Program-made: the position numbers and the translations under genes
The notes under the pieces: model-generated
Database searches by the model: none
What the model was told of the DNA's origin: nothing
The model's input: the letters and a program-made list of their open reading frames with translations, nothing else
Shown here: positions 52,124-60,537 of the stretch, in pieces
How positions within the stretch are numbered: position 1 is the stretch's first letter
How the letters are laid out: each line of letters starts with the position of its first letter
Source: UBA5232 sp035370405
GTDB taxonomy: Bacteria; Patescibacteriota; Dojkabacteria; SC72
Length of the DNA: 64,000 nucleotides
Assembly (NCBI GenBank): GCA_035370405.1
Contig: DAOOVT010000001.1
Coordinates: forward strand, 9,757 to 73,756
Reading direction: 5' to 3'

Positions 52124-53143
52124 TTATTTCCTAAAATCACGATTAAAAGTAAATGTTCTTTCTCCTCTGGCTATTAATTCTAAAGCTATCCCTGTTCCCT
52201 TTACAACGCAATATATAGGCTCATCAGCTACATGTGAAGGAACACCTGTTGCTCTGGAAAATAACTTATCTAAATTTCTCAACTCTGATGTTCCGCCACT
52301 CATAACCATTCCCCTATCTATTATATCGGCTGAAAGTTCTGGAGGAGTTTTTTCCAATACATTTCTAATACTTCTAATAATTGATTTAAGTGGAAAATCT
52401 ATTGCTTTTGCAACATCATTTGAATCAACAATTATCGATTTTGGCATACCGGCCCCAACATCTCTTCCTCTCACCTCCATCTGTGCAGGATCTCTAACTT
52501 CAACAGCAGACCCTATTTTTATTTTAATATTCTCAGCTGTCTGCTCACCGATCATAATCCCTTTCTTCTTCCTCATATATGAAATTATTGCTTCGTTCAA
52601 AGAATCCCCTGCAACACGCAATGACTCATACTCAACTATTCCATCAAGTGACATAACTGCAATTTCTGTAGTTCCTCCACCCATATTCACAATCATATTT
52701 CCAGAAGATGTATGTATCGGAAGTTGAGCTCCTAATGCAGCAAGAAGTGGTTCGGGTAGTAATGTTATACTTTTCGCTCCAACAGAGTTTGCCGCTTTTA
52801 ATACAGCTCTCTCCTCAACAGAAGTAATTCCTGCAGGTACACTTATAACCACATCAGGCTTAAAAAATCTAGACTTTCCTAGTGCTTTATCAAAAAAATA
52901 TCTCAACAAAGCCTCTGTAACCCTAGAATCTGCTATTACTCCACTTCTTAGTGGCCTTTTAGCAATAATATTCTCAGGGGTCTTTCCAATCATTTCTTTT
53001 GCCTCCTTTCCAACTGCTATTACTGTGTATGTATTTACATCAATAGCTACAACAGTAGGTTCAGAGAGCACAATCCCCTCTCCCTGTACAAAAACCACAG
53101 AGTTCGCAGTTCCTAAATCTAACCCTAACTTCTTTCCAAGCAT
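52124..53143 (-). CDS. Second MreB-like actin homologue
   Basis: A 339-residue MreB paralogue. It keeps GLDLGTANSVVFV (phosphate 1), the catalytic-Glu region LLPEPLLAALGA and VMSGGTSELRN. Phosphate loop 2 reads MIVNMGGGTTEIAV near 150, with Asn where the mreB gene at 38515 has Asp. No mreC or mreD follows; its neighbours are trpS upstream and the DUF1704 peptidase downstream. It may be a specialised filament or a regulator of the main MreB. Confidence 0.88.
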   Translation of the reverse strand: MLGKKLGLDLGTANSVVFVQGEGIVLSEPTVVAIDVNTYTVIAVGKEAKEMIGKTPENIIAKRPLRSGVIADSRVTEALLRYFFDKALGKSRFFKPDVVISVPAGITSVEERAVLKAANSVGAKSITLLPEPLLAALGAQLPIHTSSGNMIVNMGGGTTEIAVMSLDGIVEYESLRVAGDSLNEAIISYMRKKKGIMIGEQTAENIKIKIGSAVEVRDPAQMEVRGRDVGAGMPKSIIVDSNDVAKAIDFPLKSIIRSIRNVLEKTPPELSADIIDRGMVMSGGTSELRNLDKLFSRATGVPSHVADEPIYCVVKGTGIALELIARGERTFTFNRDFRK

Positions 53144-53173
53144 TTCAGAAAAAACTACAAGTTATTTATTATC

Positions 53174-54187
53174 CTATTCAAAATTCAAAAGCATTGCTTC
53201 CTTCATTGCATCAGCAGTCTCTCTAGCAATCTTGGAAACTTTAAGACTACTTTCTAAAGCACTATCCAGCAATTCTTGCTTTTTCTTCTCAGCTTCAATT
53301 CTTCTCTCCCTTATGGGACTTAATTTTTGATTCATTACTTCAAACAATCTTTGCTTAACCTCTATGTCTTTAATATTTCCCTCTCTATACCTCCTTTTCA
53401 TCTCTTCCACTTCATCTTTATCATCATTAAAAAAGTCATGATACATGAATGCTACATTACCTTCTACTCTACCTGGATCACTTGCATGCACTCTATTTGG
53501 GTCCGTGTACACCTTAAAAACCTTTTCCTTAAGTTCCTCTTCACTATCAGACAAATAGATGCAATTACCAAGACTTTTTCCCATCTTTTCTGCACCATCA
53601 ATTCCGGGAACATTCACAGATGTCCCTAGCAATGCTTCTGGGAGATTCAAAACATCTTTCCCATAGGCTGAATTAAACTTCCTAGCTATCTCCCTTGCAT
53701 CCTCTATCATTGGAAGTTGGTCTTTTCCAACAGGAACTAAATCAGCATTTACACTTAATATATCAGCAGCTTGATGAACAGGATACAGAAAGAAACCAAG
53801 TGGAGTTGAATCAGAAAACCCCTTTTGTAAAAGTTCTGTTTTAATCGTTGGATTATGTTTAACCTTCTGTACCGTGGTAAAATTTGACAAATATATGAAT
53901 ATCTCATCTATTTGCGGTACTTCACTCTGAATAAAGACAGAAGTCTTCTCAAAATCTATACCACACGCATAATAATCACACAAAAGTTCATATACGCTCT
54001 CCCTTATCTTTTCTGGATTATTTGCATTGTCTGTAAAAGCTTGAATATTAGCAATTTCTACAAATGTCTCATACTCATCTTGCAACTTAACTCTGTTCTG
54101 TATAGAACCAATAAAATGACCAATGTGCAATTTACCAGTTGGTCTATCTCCTGTCAATATTCTTTTCCTCTTCTGAATTTCTTTCAT
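53174..54187 (-). CDS. trpS: Tryptophanyl-tRNA synthetase
   Basis: A 337-residue class I synthetase with HIGH as GKLHIGHFIGS near residue 20 and KMSKS as EKMGKSLGN near 205. The start is the ATG at 54187: TAAAAT on the minus strand (54196-54201) ends 8 nt before it, so the upstream TTG start is excluded. Its promoter overlaps that of the divergent PEGA gene. The two downstream genes (MreB2, DUF1704) may be in the same transcript. Confidence 0.95.
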   Translation of the reverse strand: MKEIQKRKRILTGDRPTGKLHIGHFIGSIQNRVKLQDEYETFVEIANIQAFTDNANNPEKIRESVYELLCDYYACGIDFEKTSVFIQSEVPQIDEIFIYLSNFTTVQKVKHNPTIKTELLQKGFSDSTPLGFFLYPVHQAADILSVNADLVPVGKDQLPMIEDAREIARKFNSAYGKDVLNLPEALLGTSVNVPGIDGAEKMGKSLGNCIYLSDSEEELKEKVFKVYTDPNRVHASDPGRVEGNVAFMYHDFFNDDKDEVEEMKRRYREGNIKDIEVKQRLFEVMNQKLSPIRERRIEAEKKKQELLDSALESSLKVSKIARETADAMKEAMLLNFE

Positions 54188-54195
54188 AGCTAAGT

Positions 54196-54228
54196 ATTTT
54201 AACAACTAATCGATGATTATGCTATACT
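54196..54228. promoter_or_regulatory. Overlapping divergent leaderless promoters (trpS / PEGA gene)
   Basis: Minus-strand TAAAAT (54196-54201) serves trpS, 8 nt before its ATG. Plus-strand TTAACA (54199-54204), 18 bp, TATACT (54223-54228) serves the gene at 54237, also 8 nt before its ATG. The two would compete for polymerase. Confidence 0.5.
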
Positions 54229-54236
54229 TTCCACAA

Positions 54237-55754
54237 ATGAAGGAAGTCATCAGAAAAAATCTAGCTATAGTCATGAGAATCTCTATGATAGTTTGTGTTG
54301 TACTACTTACCGTGTTTATCTACTACTACTCGAAGGGCTATAGGATAAATATACACAATCAGGAAATTACAAAGACAGGGATATTAAACGTAAAGGCAGA
54401 TCCATTCTGGTCTGACATATATGTTGATGGAGAAAATATAGGAAAATCACCTAAGAGCAAGACATTAAGTATAGGCGTACACAATGTTGAGATAAAGAAG
54501 GAAGGATACAAAACATGGACCAAACAAGTAGAGATATTTGATGAAAGATCAACAATAATAGTCCCATGGCTCCTTCTTCAGAAGCCAGAAAAAACAATAA
54601 GCTGGGATTCCCAAGGTATTTTTCAAAAATCATGGATAGATAAATCTTCTCAAGTTGCCCTTGTTTTGATAAAAGATTCTAATACTACATCTTCACTATG
54701 GGCATATAGGACTACGGTTCCATTTTTAAGCTTTACAGATAACAAAATAAAAATATTAACTACAGAGTCAGAAGTAGTAGATGTGAAGCTTTCTCCCGAT
54801 GGGAATAAGGCATTACTAACCTTAAAAGATCCGTTAGGGGTACAAACATCATACATAATTGATACAATGTCTCAATTTTCTACATCCACACAACAAATTG
54901 ACCTATCTAAGTATAGTGGATATACAATCTCATGGGCAGAAAATAGTAATTACATAATTTTTGATTCAAATATAGATATCATTTCATATGATATATCATT
55001 AAAAACCTCAACTATTTTAGAAAAGAAAAGCAATGGAGATAAATATATATGGACAACAGATTCAAATGGGTATTTCTACCTTGTACATCAGGAAGAAACG
55101 GAAAATCAGAATGTAAATGAGTACTCCATTCGTCAAGTAAAACTAGATGGGACTAATGTTTCAGAAATAATTCCACAACTATATTTTCAGAAAGATACAA
55201 GCTACATAGATTACTACAGGGCCAATGATTATGAATGTGTACCTTGTACAAATTCACCAGAAAATACTAAGACCGTCGGGGAAATAACACAAATCCTAGT
55301 AAGTCCTAAGGCTATGGGAATATATGTTCAAACAACCGAAGCATCATATTGGTATAATACTTCTACAAAAAGATATTTTCTAGTTTCCCCATACCCATCA
55401 GAATTACAAGAATACTCACAAGACTATGACAAATTCATATACAAAAATGATTATGGTTTCTTCACCTTTACTCTTGTCAAAGATGATTTAGACCCTACAA
55501 AGCAACTTGGAAGTAAAAAAATAGAGAATGCTGATAAAGCAAAAAATATCCATTGGATAAATGAATCTGCATCTGTAATTTACAATGAGGGTAACAATAT
55601 ATACATATCAGACAGTGATGGAGGAAATAAAACACTAGCAATATCTTCAGATACATTCAAAGAATATCTGTTAGGCTCAATAAAAGAGGAAATCTTCCTA
55701 CTAGAAACAGATACGGAGGGAATACTATCAGTTAATAAATATACAGTCAATTAG
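54237..55754 (+). CDS. Membrane-anchored PEGA-domain protein with propeller-like region
   Basis: A 505-residue protein. One membrane helix (about 10-32) is followed by a PEGA domain (about 46-105, VKADPFWSDIYVDGENIGKS then HNVEIKKEGYKTW), and a long region with beta-propeller-like repeats (DVKLSPDGNKALLT, ISWAENSNYIIF, KNIHWINESASVI). The role is probably surface recognition or wall attachment; no enzyme motif is seen. I start at 54237 because the earlier in-frame ATG at 54213 lies upstream of the -10 box. Confidence 0.75.
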   Translation: MKEVIRKNLAIVMRISMIVCVVLLTVFIYYYSKGYRINIHNQEITKTGILNVKADPFWSDIYVDGENIGKSPKSKTLSIGVHNVEIKKEGYKTWTKQVEIFDERSTIIVPWLLLQKPEKTISWDSQGIFQKSWIDKSSQVALVLIKDSNTTSSLWAYRTTVPFLSFTDNKIKILTTESEVVDVKLSPDGNKALLTLKDPLGVQTSYIIDTMSQFSTSTQQIDLSKYSGYTISWAENSNYIIFDSNIDIISYDISLKTSTILEKKSNGDKYIWTTDSNGYFYLVHQEETENQNVNEYSIRQVKLDGTNVSEIIPQLYFQKDTSYIDYYRANDYECVPCTNSPENTKTVGEITQILVSPKAMGIYVQTTEASYWYNTSTKRYFLVSPYPSELQEYSQDYDKFIYKNDYGFFTFTLVKDDLDPTKQLGSKKIENADKAKNIHWINESASVIYNEGNNIYISDSDGGNKTLAISSDTFKEYLLGSIKEEIFLLETDTEGILSVNKYTVN

Positions 55755-55762
55755 CACAAAAA

Positions 55763-55836
55763 CGCACCCGGTCGGAATCGAACCGACAACCTACGCGTTA
55801 GGAGTGCGTTGCTCTATCCTATTGAGCTACAGGTGC
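55763..55836 (-). tRNA. tRNA-Arg (CCT)
   Basis: Acceptor GCACCTG/CGGGTGC, anticodon loop CTCCTAA giving CCT, T-arm GTCGG-TTCGATT-CCGAC. There is one A-C mismatch at the base of the anticodon loop. CCA is not encoded. Confidence 0.92.
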
Positions 55837-55949
55837 TAACCTTCAATCTCTTGCTGATTATATATCAAAACCTCCCTTGAGACCACAAAACATAGCTAAA
55901 ATACCATCTCTCCACACTCTTTTGGATATCAATTAAACTTAGTGTGCTG

Positions 55950-55955
55950 TATAAT
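55950..55955 (+). promoter_or_regulatory. uvrA: -10 box of uvrA, leaderless arrangement
   Basis: A consensus TATAAT ends 9 nt before the ATG at 55965 and excludes the upstream ATG at 55944. Confidence 0.6.
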
Positions 55956-55964
55956 ATTCGGGTT

Positions 55965-58832
55965 ATGGAGTATATAAAAATAAGAGGGGCTAAAGAAAAC
56001 AATTTAAAAAATATAGATGTTGACATTCCTAAAAATAAATTCGTTGTGCTAACAGGAGTATCAGGTTGTGGAAAAACCTCACTAGCCTTTGATACTATAT
56101 ATGCAGAAGGACAACGCAGGTATGTAGAATCCATATCCTCGTATGCGAGGCAATTTCTAGGAGTAATCAAAAAACCAGATGTAGAATCAATAACTGGACT
56201 CTCTCCTGCCATATCAATAGATCAAAAGACAACAGGAACAAATCCACGCTCAACCGTAGGAACTATAACTGAGATATACAATTACCTTAGACTCTTGTAT
56301 GGAAACGTTGGACAACCTTACTGCCCTAAGTGTGGCACAAAGATAGAATCACAAACAATCCAAGAAATAACACAAAAAGTACTCAACAAAGTCCATGGAA
56401 CAAATCAAACAGTTCAGATTGTTTCACCCATCATAAAAAACAGGAAGGGACAATTCAAATCAACTCTTTCCAAATTACTCAATGAAGGATTTTTAAGAAT
56501 ATATATTGATGGAAATCTATACTTTCTAGATGATATCGATAATACTACTATTGACGAGAACAAAAAGCACACGCTAGATCTTGTCATTGACAGACTAAAC
56601 CCCTCTTCTATGGAAGAAACTGAATTTAAAAAGAGACTCACAGATGCAATAGAATTGGCTGTAAATCACTCAGATGGAGAAGTAAAAATAATTACTGATA
56701 AACAAGAATTATTCTTCTCTGAAAATAATACCTGCGTAAATTGTGGAATATCATACCCCAAAATCACTCCTGCCTCATTTTCATTTAATGCCCCTGAAGG
56801 AGCATGTCCAAATTGTGCAGGATTAGGATACTTAAACCAGATAGATATAAACTCTTTGTACAATCCCAAGCTTACAATCAGAGAAGGCGGAATATTTCCA
56901 TGGAGTAACAAGGTTACTAAAGATACATGGACAACAAGAGTTCTCAATGAGGTAGCAAGAATACATGGTTTTGATTTAACAACACCAATTGGAGAATATC
57001 CAAAACATATTTTTGACTTAATATTCTATGGCACAGGAGCCAAAACTCATTATCAAATAGAATATACAAATAGATTCGGTCAAACAAATATATATCATGC
57101 GAAATATGAAGGAGTTGTACCTGAATTGAGCAGAAGATACAAAGAGACATCATCCGAATATGCCAGATATGAGATAGAGAAGTACATGGCAGAAACTGTT
57201 TGCCCTGTATGCAATGGAAAGAGATTAAAACCATATTCTCTAGCTGTAAAAATAGATGGAAAAAACATAGAAGAGGTAACTAATATTCCAATATCAGATT
57301 TAGAAAAATATTTTTCAGATTTAAAATTTGAAGGAAATAGAAATGATATAGCTAAACCAATTATAAAAGAGATCTTGACTAGATTAAGGTTTCTGGTAAA
57401 TCTTGGTCTTGGATACTTAACCCTATCTAGAAAAGCAAGTACTCTTTCAGGAGGAGAATCTCAAAGGATTAGATTGGCATCTCAGATAGGAACAGGATTG
57501 TCTGGAGTAATTTATGTTTTAGATGAACCTTCAATTGGTCTTCATGCAAGAGATATTTCAAAACTTACCAAATCTCTTAAAGAGTTAAGAGATGGGGGAA
57601 ATAGTGTCATAGTTGTTGAGCATGATTTTGAGACTATGAGCCAATCCGATTGGATAATAGATATGGGACCAAAAGCTGGAAAACATGGTGGAGAAATTAT
57701 CGCACAAGGGACATATGAAGATATTAAGCATTCTAATACTTTAACTGCTAAGTACTTAAACAATTCTTTTCTCATAGGCTCAAAGCTTGAAAAGAATACC
57801 ACAGAAAAAATTACTGCTTCCTTAGAACTTCATTCTGTTTCTACCAACAATCTCAAATCAATAGATGTAAAATTTCCTTTATCCAAGCTAATTTCTGTCA
57901 CGGGAGTTTCTGGCAGTGGTAAGTCCTCTCTGATAGCAGACACACTTGTGCCAGCATTAACAAATAAAATTATGCATGGCAAGCAGCTCGAAGGTATATA
58001 CAAGGACATAACTGGAGTGGAAAATATAGATAAAATAATCAGCATAGATCAATCCCCTATAGGCCGAACACCAAGATCAAACCCTGCCACATATACAGGT
58101 CTCTTCTCCCCCATTCGCGAAATTTTTGCATCAACCAACGAGGCAAAGGCAAGAGGATACAATTCTGGAAGATTCAGTTTCAATGTAAGGGGTGGTAGAT
58201 GCGAAAAATGTAAGGGAGATGGTCAAATAAAGATTGAAATGCAGTTCTTACCTGATGTATATATAACATGTGACCAATGTAATGGTTCTAGATACAATGA
58301 TGAGGCCTTACAAATAGATTACAAAGGCAAAAACATAGCACAAGTACTTGATATGACTGTAGAGGAAGCATTGCAATTTTTCAAAAATATACCATCAATA
58401 TTCAGAAAGCTCGATATTCTAAACAAAGTTGGATTAGGATATATTCAACTTGGGCAATCATCATTAACACTCTCAGGAGGAGAGTCACAAAGAATAAAAC
58501 TAGCCAAGGAGTTATCAAAAATTTCAACAGGTCATACACTGTATGTACTTGATGAACCAACTACAGGTCTCCACTATTATGATGTAGATAATCTACTTAC
58601 AATATTGAGAGAATTAGTCTCTAAAGGAAATACCGTTATTGTGGTTGAACACCATCTCGACATAATTAGGAACTCCGACTGGATTATAGATCTAGGTCCA
58701 GAAGGTGGTGATGCCGGAGGAAAAGTGGTGGCTCAAGGAACTATAGATGACATCATGAAGAGCAAAGAGAGTTACACAGGAATGTATCTAAAAAAATATC
58801 TTCAAAAGTTGGTGAAACCAACCAACCTATAG
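55965..58832 (+). CDS. uvrA: Excinuclease ABC subunit A
   Basis: A 955-residue tandem ABC ATPase with Walker A GVSGCGKTS near 32 and GVSGSGKSS near 646, two LSGGESQR signatures near 493 and 835, and zinc modules with CPKC, CPNC/CNGK-type and CEKCKGDG...CDQCNG. It recognises damage in nucleotide excision repair, as does Mfd at 21999. The length is full. It stands alone between tRNA-Arg and proS, without uvrB or uvrC near. Confidence 0.97.
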   Translation: MEYIKIRGAKENNLKNIDVDIPKNKFVVLTGVSGCGKTSLAFDTIYAEGQRRYVESISSYARQFLGVIKKPDVESITGLSPAISIDQKTTGTNPRSTVGTITEIYNYLRLLYGNVGQPYCPKCGTKIESQTIQEITQKVLNKVHGTNQTVQIVSPIIKNRKGQFKSTLSKLLNEGFLRIYIDGNLYFLDDIDNTTIDENKKHTLDLVIDRLNPSSMEETEFKKRLTDAIELAVNHSDGEVKIITDKQELFFSENNTCVNCGISYPKITPASFSFNAPEGACPNCAGLGYLNQIDINSLYNPKLTIREGGIFPWSNKVTKDTWTTRVLNEVARIHGFDLTTPIGEYPKHIFDLIFYGTGAKTHYQIEYTNRFGQTNIYHAKYEGVVPELSRRYKETSSEYARYEIEKYMAETVCPVCNGKRLKPYSLAVKIDGKNIEEVTNIPISDLEKYFSDLKFEGNRNDIAKPIIKEILTRLRFLVNLGLGYLTLSRKASTLSGGESQRIRLASQIGTGLSGVIYVLDEPSIGLHARDISKLTKSLKELRDGGNSVIVVEHDFETMSQSDWIIDMGPKAGKHGGEIIAQGTYEDIKHSNTLTAKYLNNSFLIGSKLEKNTTEKITASLELHSVSTNNLKSIDVKFPLSKLISVTGVSGSGKSSLIADTLVPALTNKIMHGKQLEGIYKDITGVENIDKIISIDQSPIGRTPRSNPATYTGLFSPIREIFASTNEAKARGYNSGRFSFNVRGGRCEKCKGDGQIKIEMQFLPDVYITCDQCNGSRYNDEALQIDYKGKNIAQVLDMTVEEALQFFKNIPSIFRKLDILNKVGLGYIQLGQSSLTLSGGESQRIKLAKELSKISTGHTLYVLDEPTTGLHYYDVDNLLTILRELVSKGNTVIVVEHHLDIIRNSDWIIDLGPEGGDAGGKVVAQGTIDDIMKSKESYTGMYLKKYLQKLVKPTNL

Positions 58833-59017
58833 AATAAAATCACATCACTTGCTTCCAGGATTACCCCTAGTTCAAAATTTACTAGACAATTAAAAATGTC
58901 GATACGACAATATTGGTAACTATCTAATCACTCAAATGTTTAAAAAAAATTTACACTGAGAACAACTAATGGGAACGAATGAGAGAAATAATTCGAAAGA
59001 AATTTTCCATTGTTCCA

Positions 59018-60499
59018 CTAATATGACTTCGCAAAAATCCACTCTTCCCTGCAGGGTTTTCCACAAACTATACATCTCCCCTCCTTATTCATACCACTCA
59101 AAGGCAAACATCTGCTTGTAGCCTTGGTATCATACTTAATTTTCTCTTCACATTCACTACATCCACACCAATTTGCTAAAATAAAGCCTCCATCACCTTT
59201 CAAAATATTCTTCATCTCTTCATACGATTCCACCCTATGGGATTTTGATACAAGATTTTTCTTTGATTTTTGATACAACTCCTCTTGAATATCTTTCAAT
59301 ATATTTTTCAACTCAATTCCTAGGATTCCCTTGTCAACAAAGAACTTTTCACCATCATCTCTCCTAACAACTTGACACATCGATTTCTCAGCCTCTTTCT
59401 CCCCTATTTCTATTCTCACAGGAACACCTTTCTTTTCCCATTCATTAAATTTCTCCCCAACTGTAAGATAATCCCTATCATCAAACAATATCTCTCCAGC
59501 ATTAAACTCTGAACATAAATCCTTGTACACACTTTCTGCATAACTTAAAATCCTTTCTCTATTATCGTTCTTACAAATTGGAAGAATAACTGCTTTTACA
59601 GGGGCAATATTAGGAGGTAAAACCAACCCATTATCATCTGAATGCGTCATTATCAATGCTCCCATCATCCTTGTACTGGCTCCCCAGCTGGTCTGCCATG
59701 GATATTTTCTCTGACCATCTTTATCTACAAATTGAATATTAAAGACCTTAGCAAAATTCTGTCCTAAATCGTGAGAAGTTCCTAATTGTAAGGCTTTACC
59801 GTCCTGCATCATAGCCTCGGCTCCATATGTATCTAATGCTCCAGCGAATTTTTCAGATTGAGACTTTCTTCCACTGTAAACCTCCATAGCCAGATATTCT
59901 TTAGCAAAAGAAACATACATATTCAATCGCTCTGCTACTTCCTTTTCTGACTCCTCATGAGTCATATGCACTGTATGACCTTCCTGCCAAAGAAATTCAG
60001 AAGTCCTCAAAAAAAGTCTAGTTCTCTTTTCCCATCGCACAATATTGGCCCACTGATTTATTTTTAGTGGAAGATCTCTCCACGAATTAATCCACCTAGA
60101 AAAAGTGTCATACATTATGGTCTCCGACGTCGGTCTTACAACTAACTCTTCTTCTAATTTCGCACTATCATCAACTTCTATACCTTTCCCATCTTCACTT
60201 TCTTTTAACCTGTAATGAGTTACCACAGCACATTCTTTTGCAAAACCTTTTACATGACTGGCTTCTTTTGAAAAGAATGACTTTGGTATGAATATCGGAA
60301 AATATGCATTCTTAGCTCCAGATTCCTTTATCATTCTGTCCAAATTTTTTTGAATATTTTCCCAGATAGCATAGCCGTATGGCTTAATCACCATACAACC
60401 TCTCACAGATGAATTCTCTGCGAGATCTGCCCTTTCTATGACATCCAAATACCACTGTGAATAGTCTTCGGACCTTTTTGTTATTCCTTTTTTCCCCAT
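59018..60499 (-). CDS. proS: Prolyl-tRNA synthetase, archaeal/eukaryotic type
   Basis: A 493-residue class II synthetase without the bacterial editing insertion. It has VRPTSETIMYDTFSRWI, RTSEFLWQEGHTVH, GTSHDLGQNFAK and a C-terminal zinc-binding domain with WCGCSECEEKI and CIVCGKPC, ending in a Tyr (FAKSY). This is the ProS type 3 seen in archaea, eukaryotes and some bacteria. The 185 bp before it (58833-59017) contain no gene; the only visible structure is the short palindrome TGTCGATACGACA. It begins 38 bp after rbcL ends. Confidence 0.95.
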   Translation of the reverse strand: MGKKGITKRSEDYSQWYLDVIERADLAENSSVRGCMVIKPYGYAIWENIQKNLDRMIKESGAKNAYFPIFIPKSFFSKEASHVKGFAKECAVVTHYRLKESEDGKGIEVDDSAKLEEELVVRPTSETIMYDTFSRWINSWRDLPLKINQWANIVRWEKRTRLFLRTSEFLWQEGHTVHMTHEESEKEVAERLNMYVSFAKEYLAMEVYSGRKSQSEKFAGALDTYGAEAMMQDGKALQLGTSHDLGQNFAKVFNIQFVDKDGQRKYPWQTSWGASTRMMGALIMTHSDDNGLVLPPNIAPVKAVILPICKNDNRERILSYAESVYKDLCSEFNAGEILFDDRDYLTVGEKFNEWEKKGVPVRIEIGEKEAEKSMCQVVRRDDGEKFFVDKGILGIELKNILKDIQEELYQKSKKNLVSKSHRVESYEEMKNILKGDGGFILANWCGCSECEEKIKYDTKATSRCLPLSGMNKEGRCIVCGKPCREEWIFAKSY

Positions 60500-60537
60500 C
60501 AGTTTAATAGGTATTTTACAATACTTTTAAAAGAATA

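Noticed and set aside
58897..58909. Palindrome TGTCGATACGACA between uvrA and proS
   Set aside because: Five-base arms can occur by chance in a gap of this size, and no promoter is next to it.
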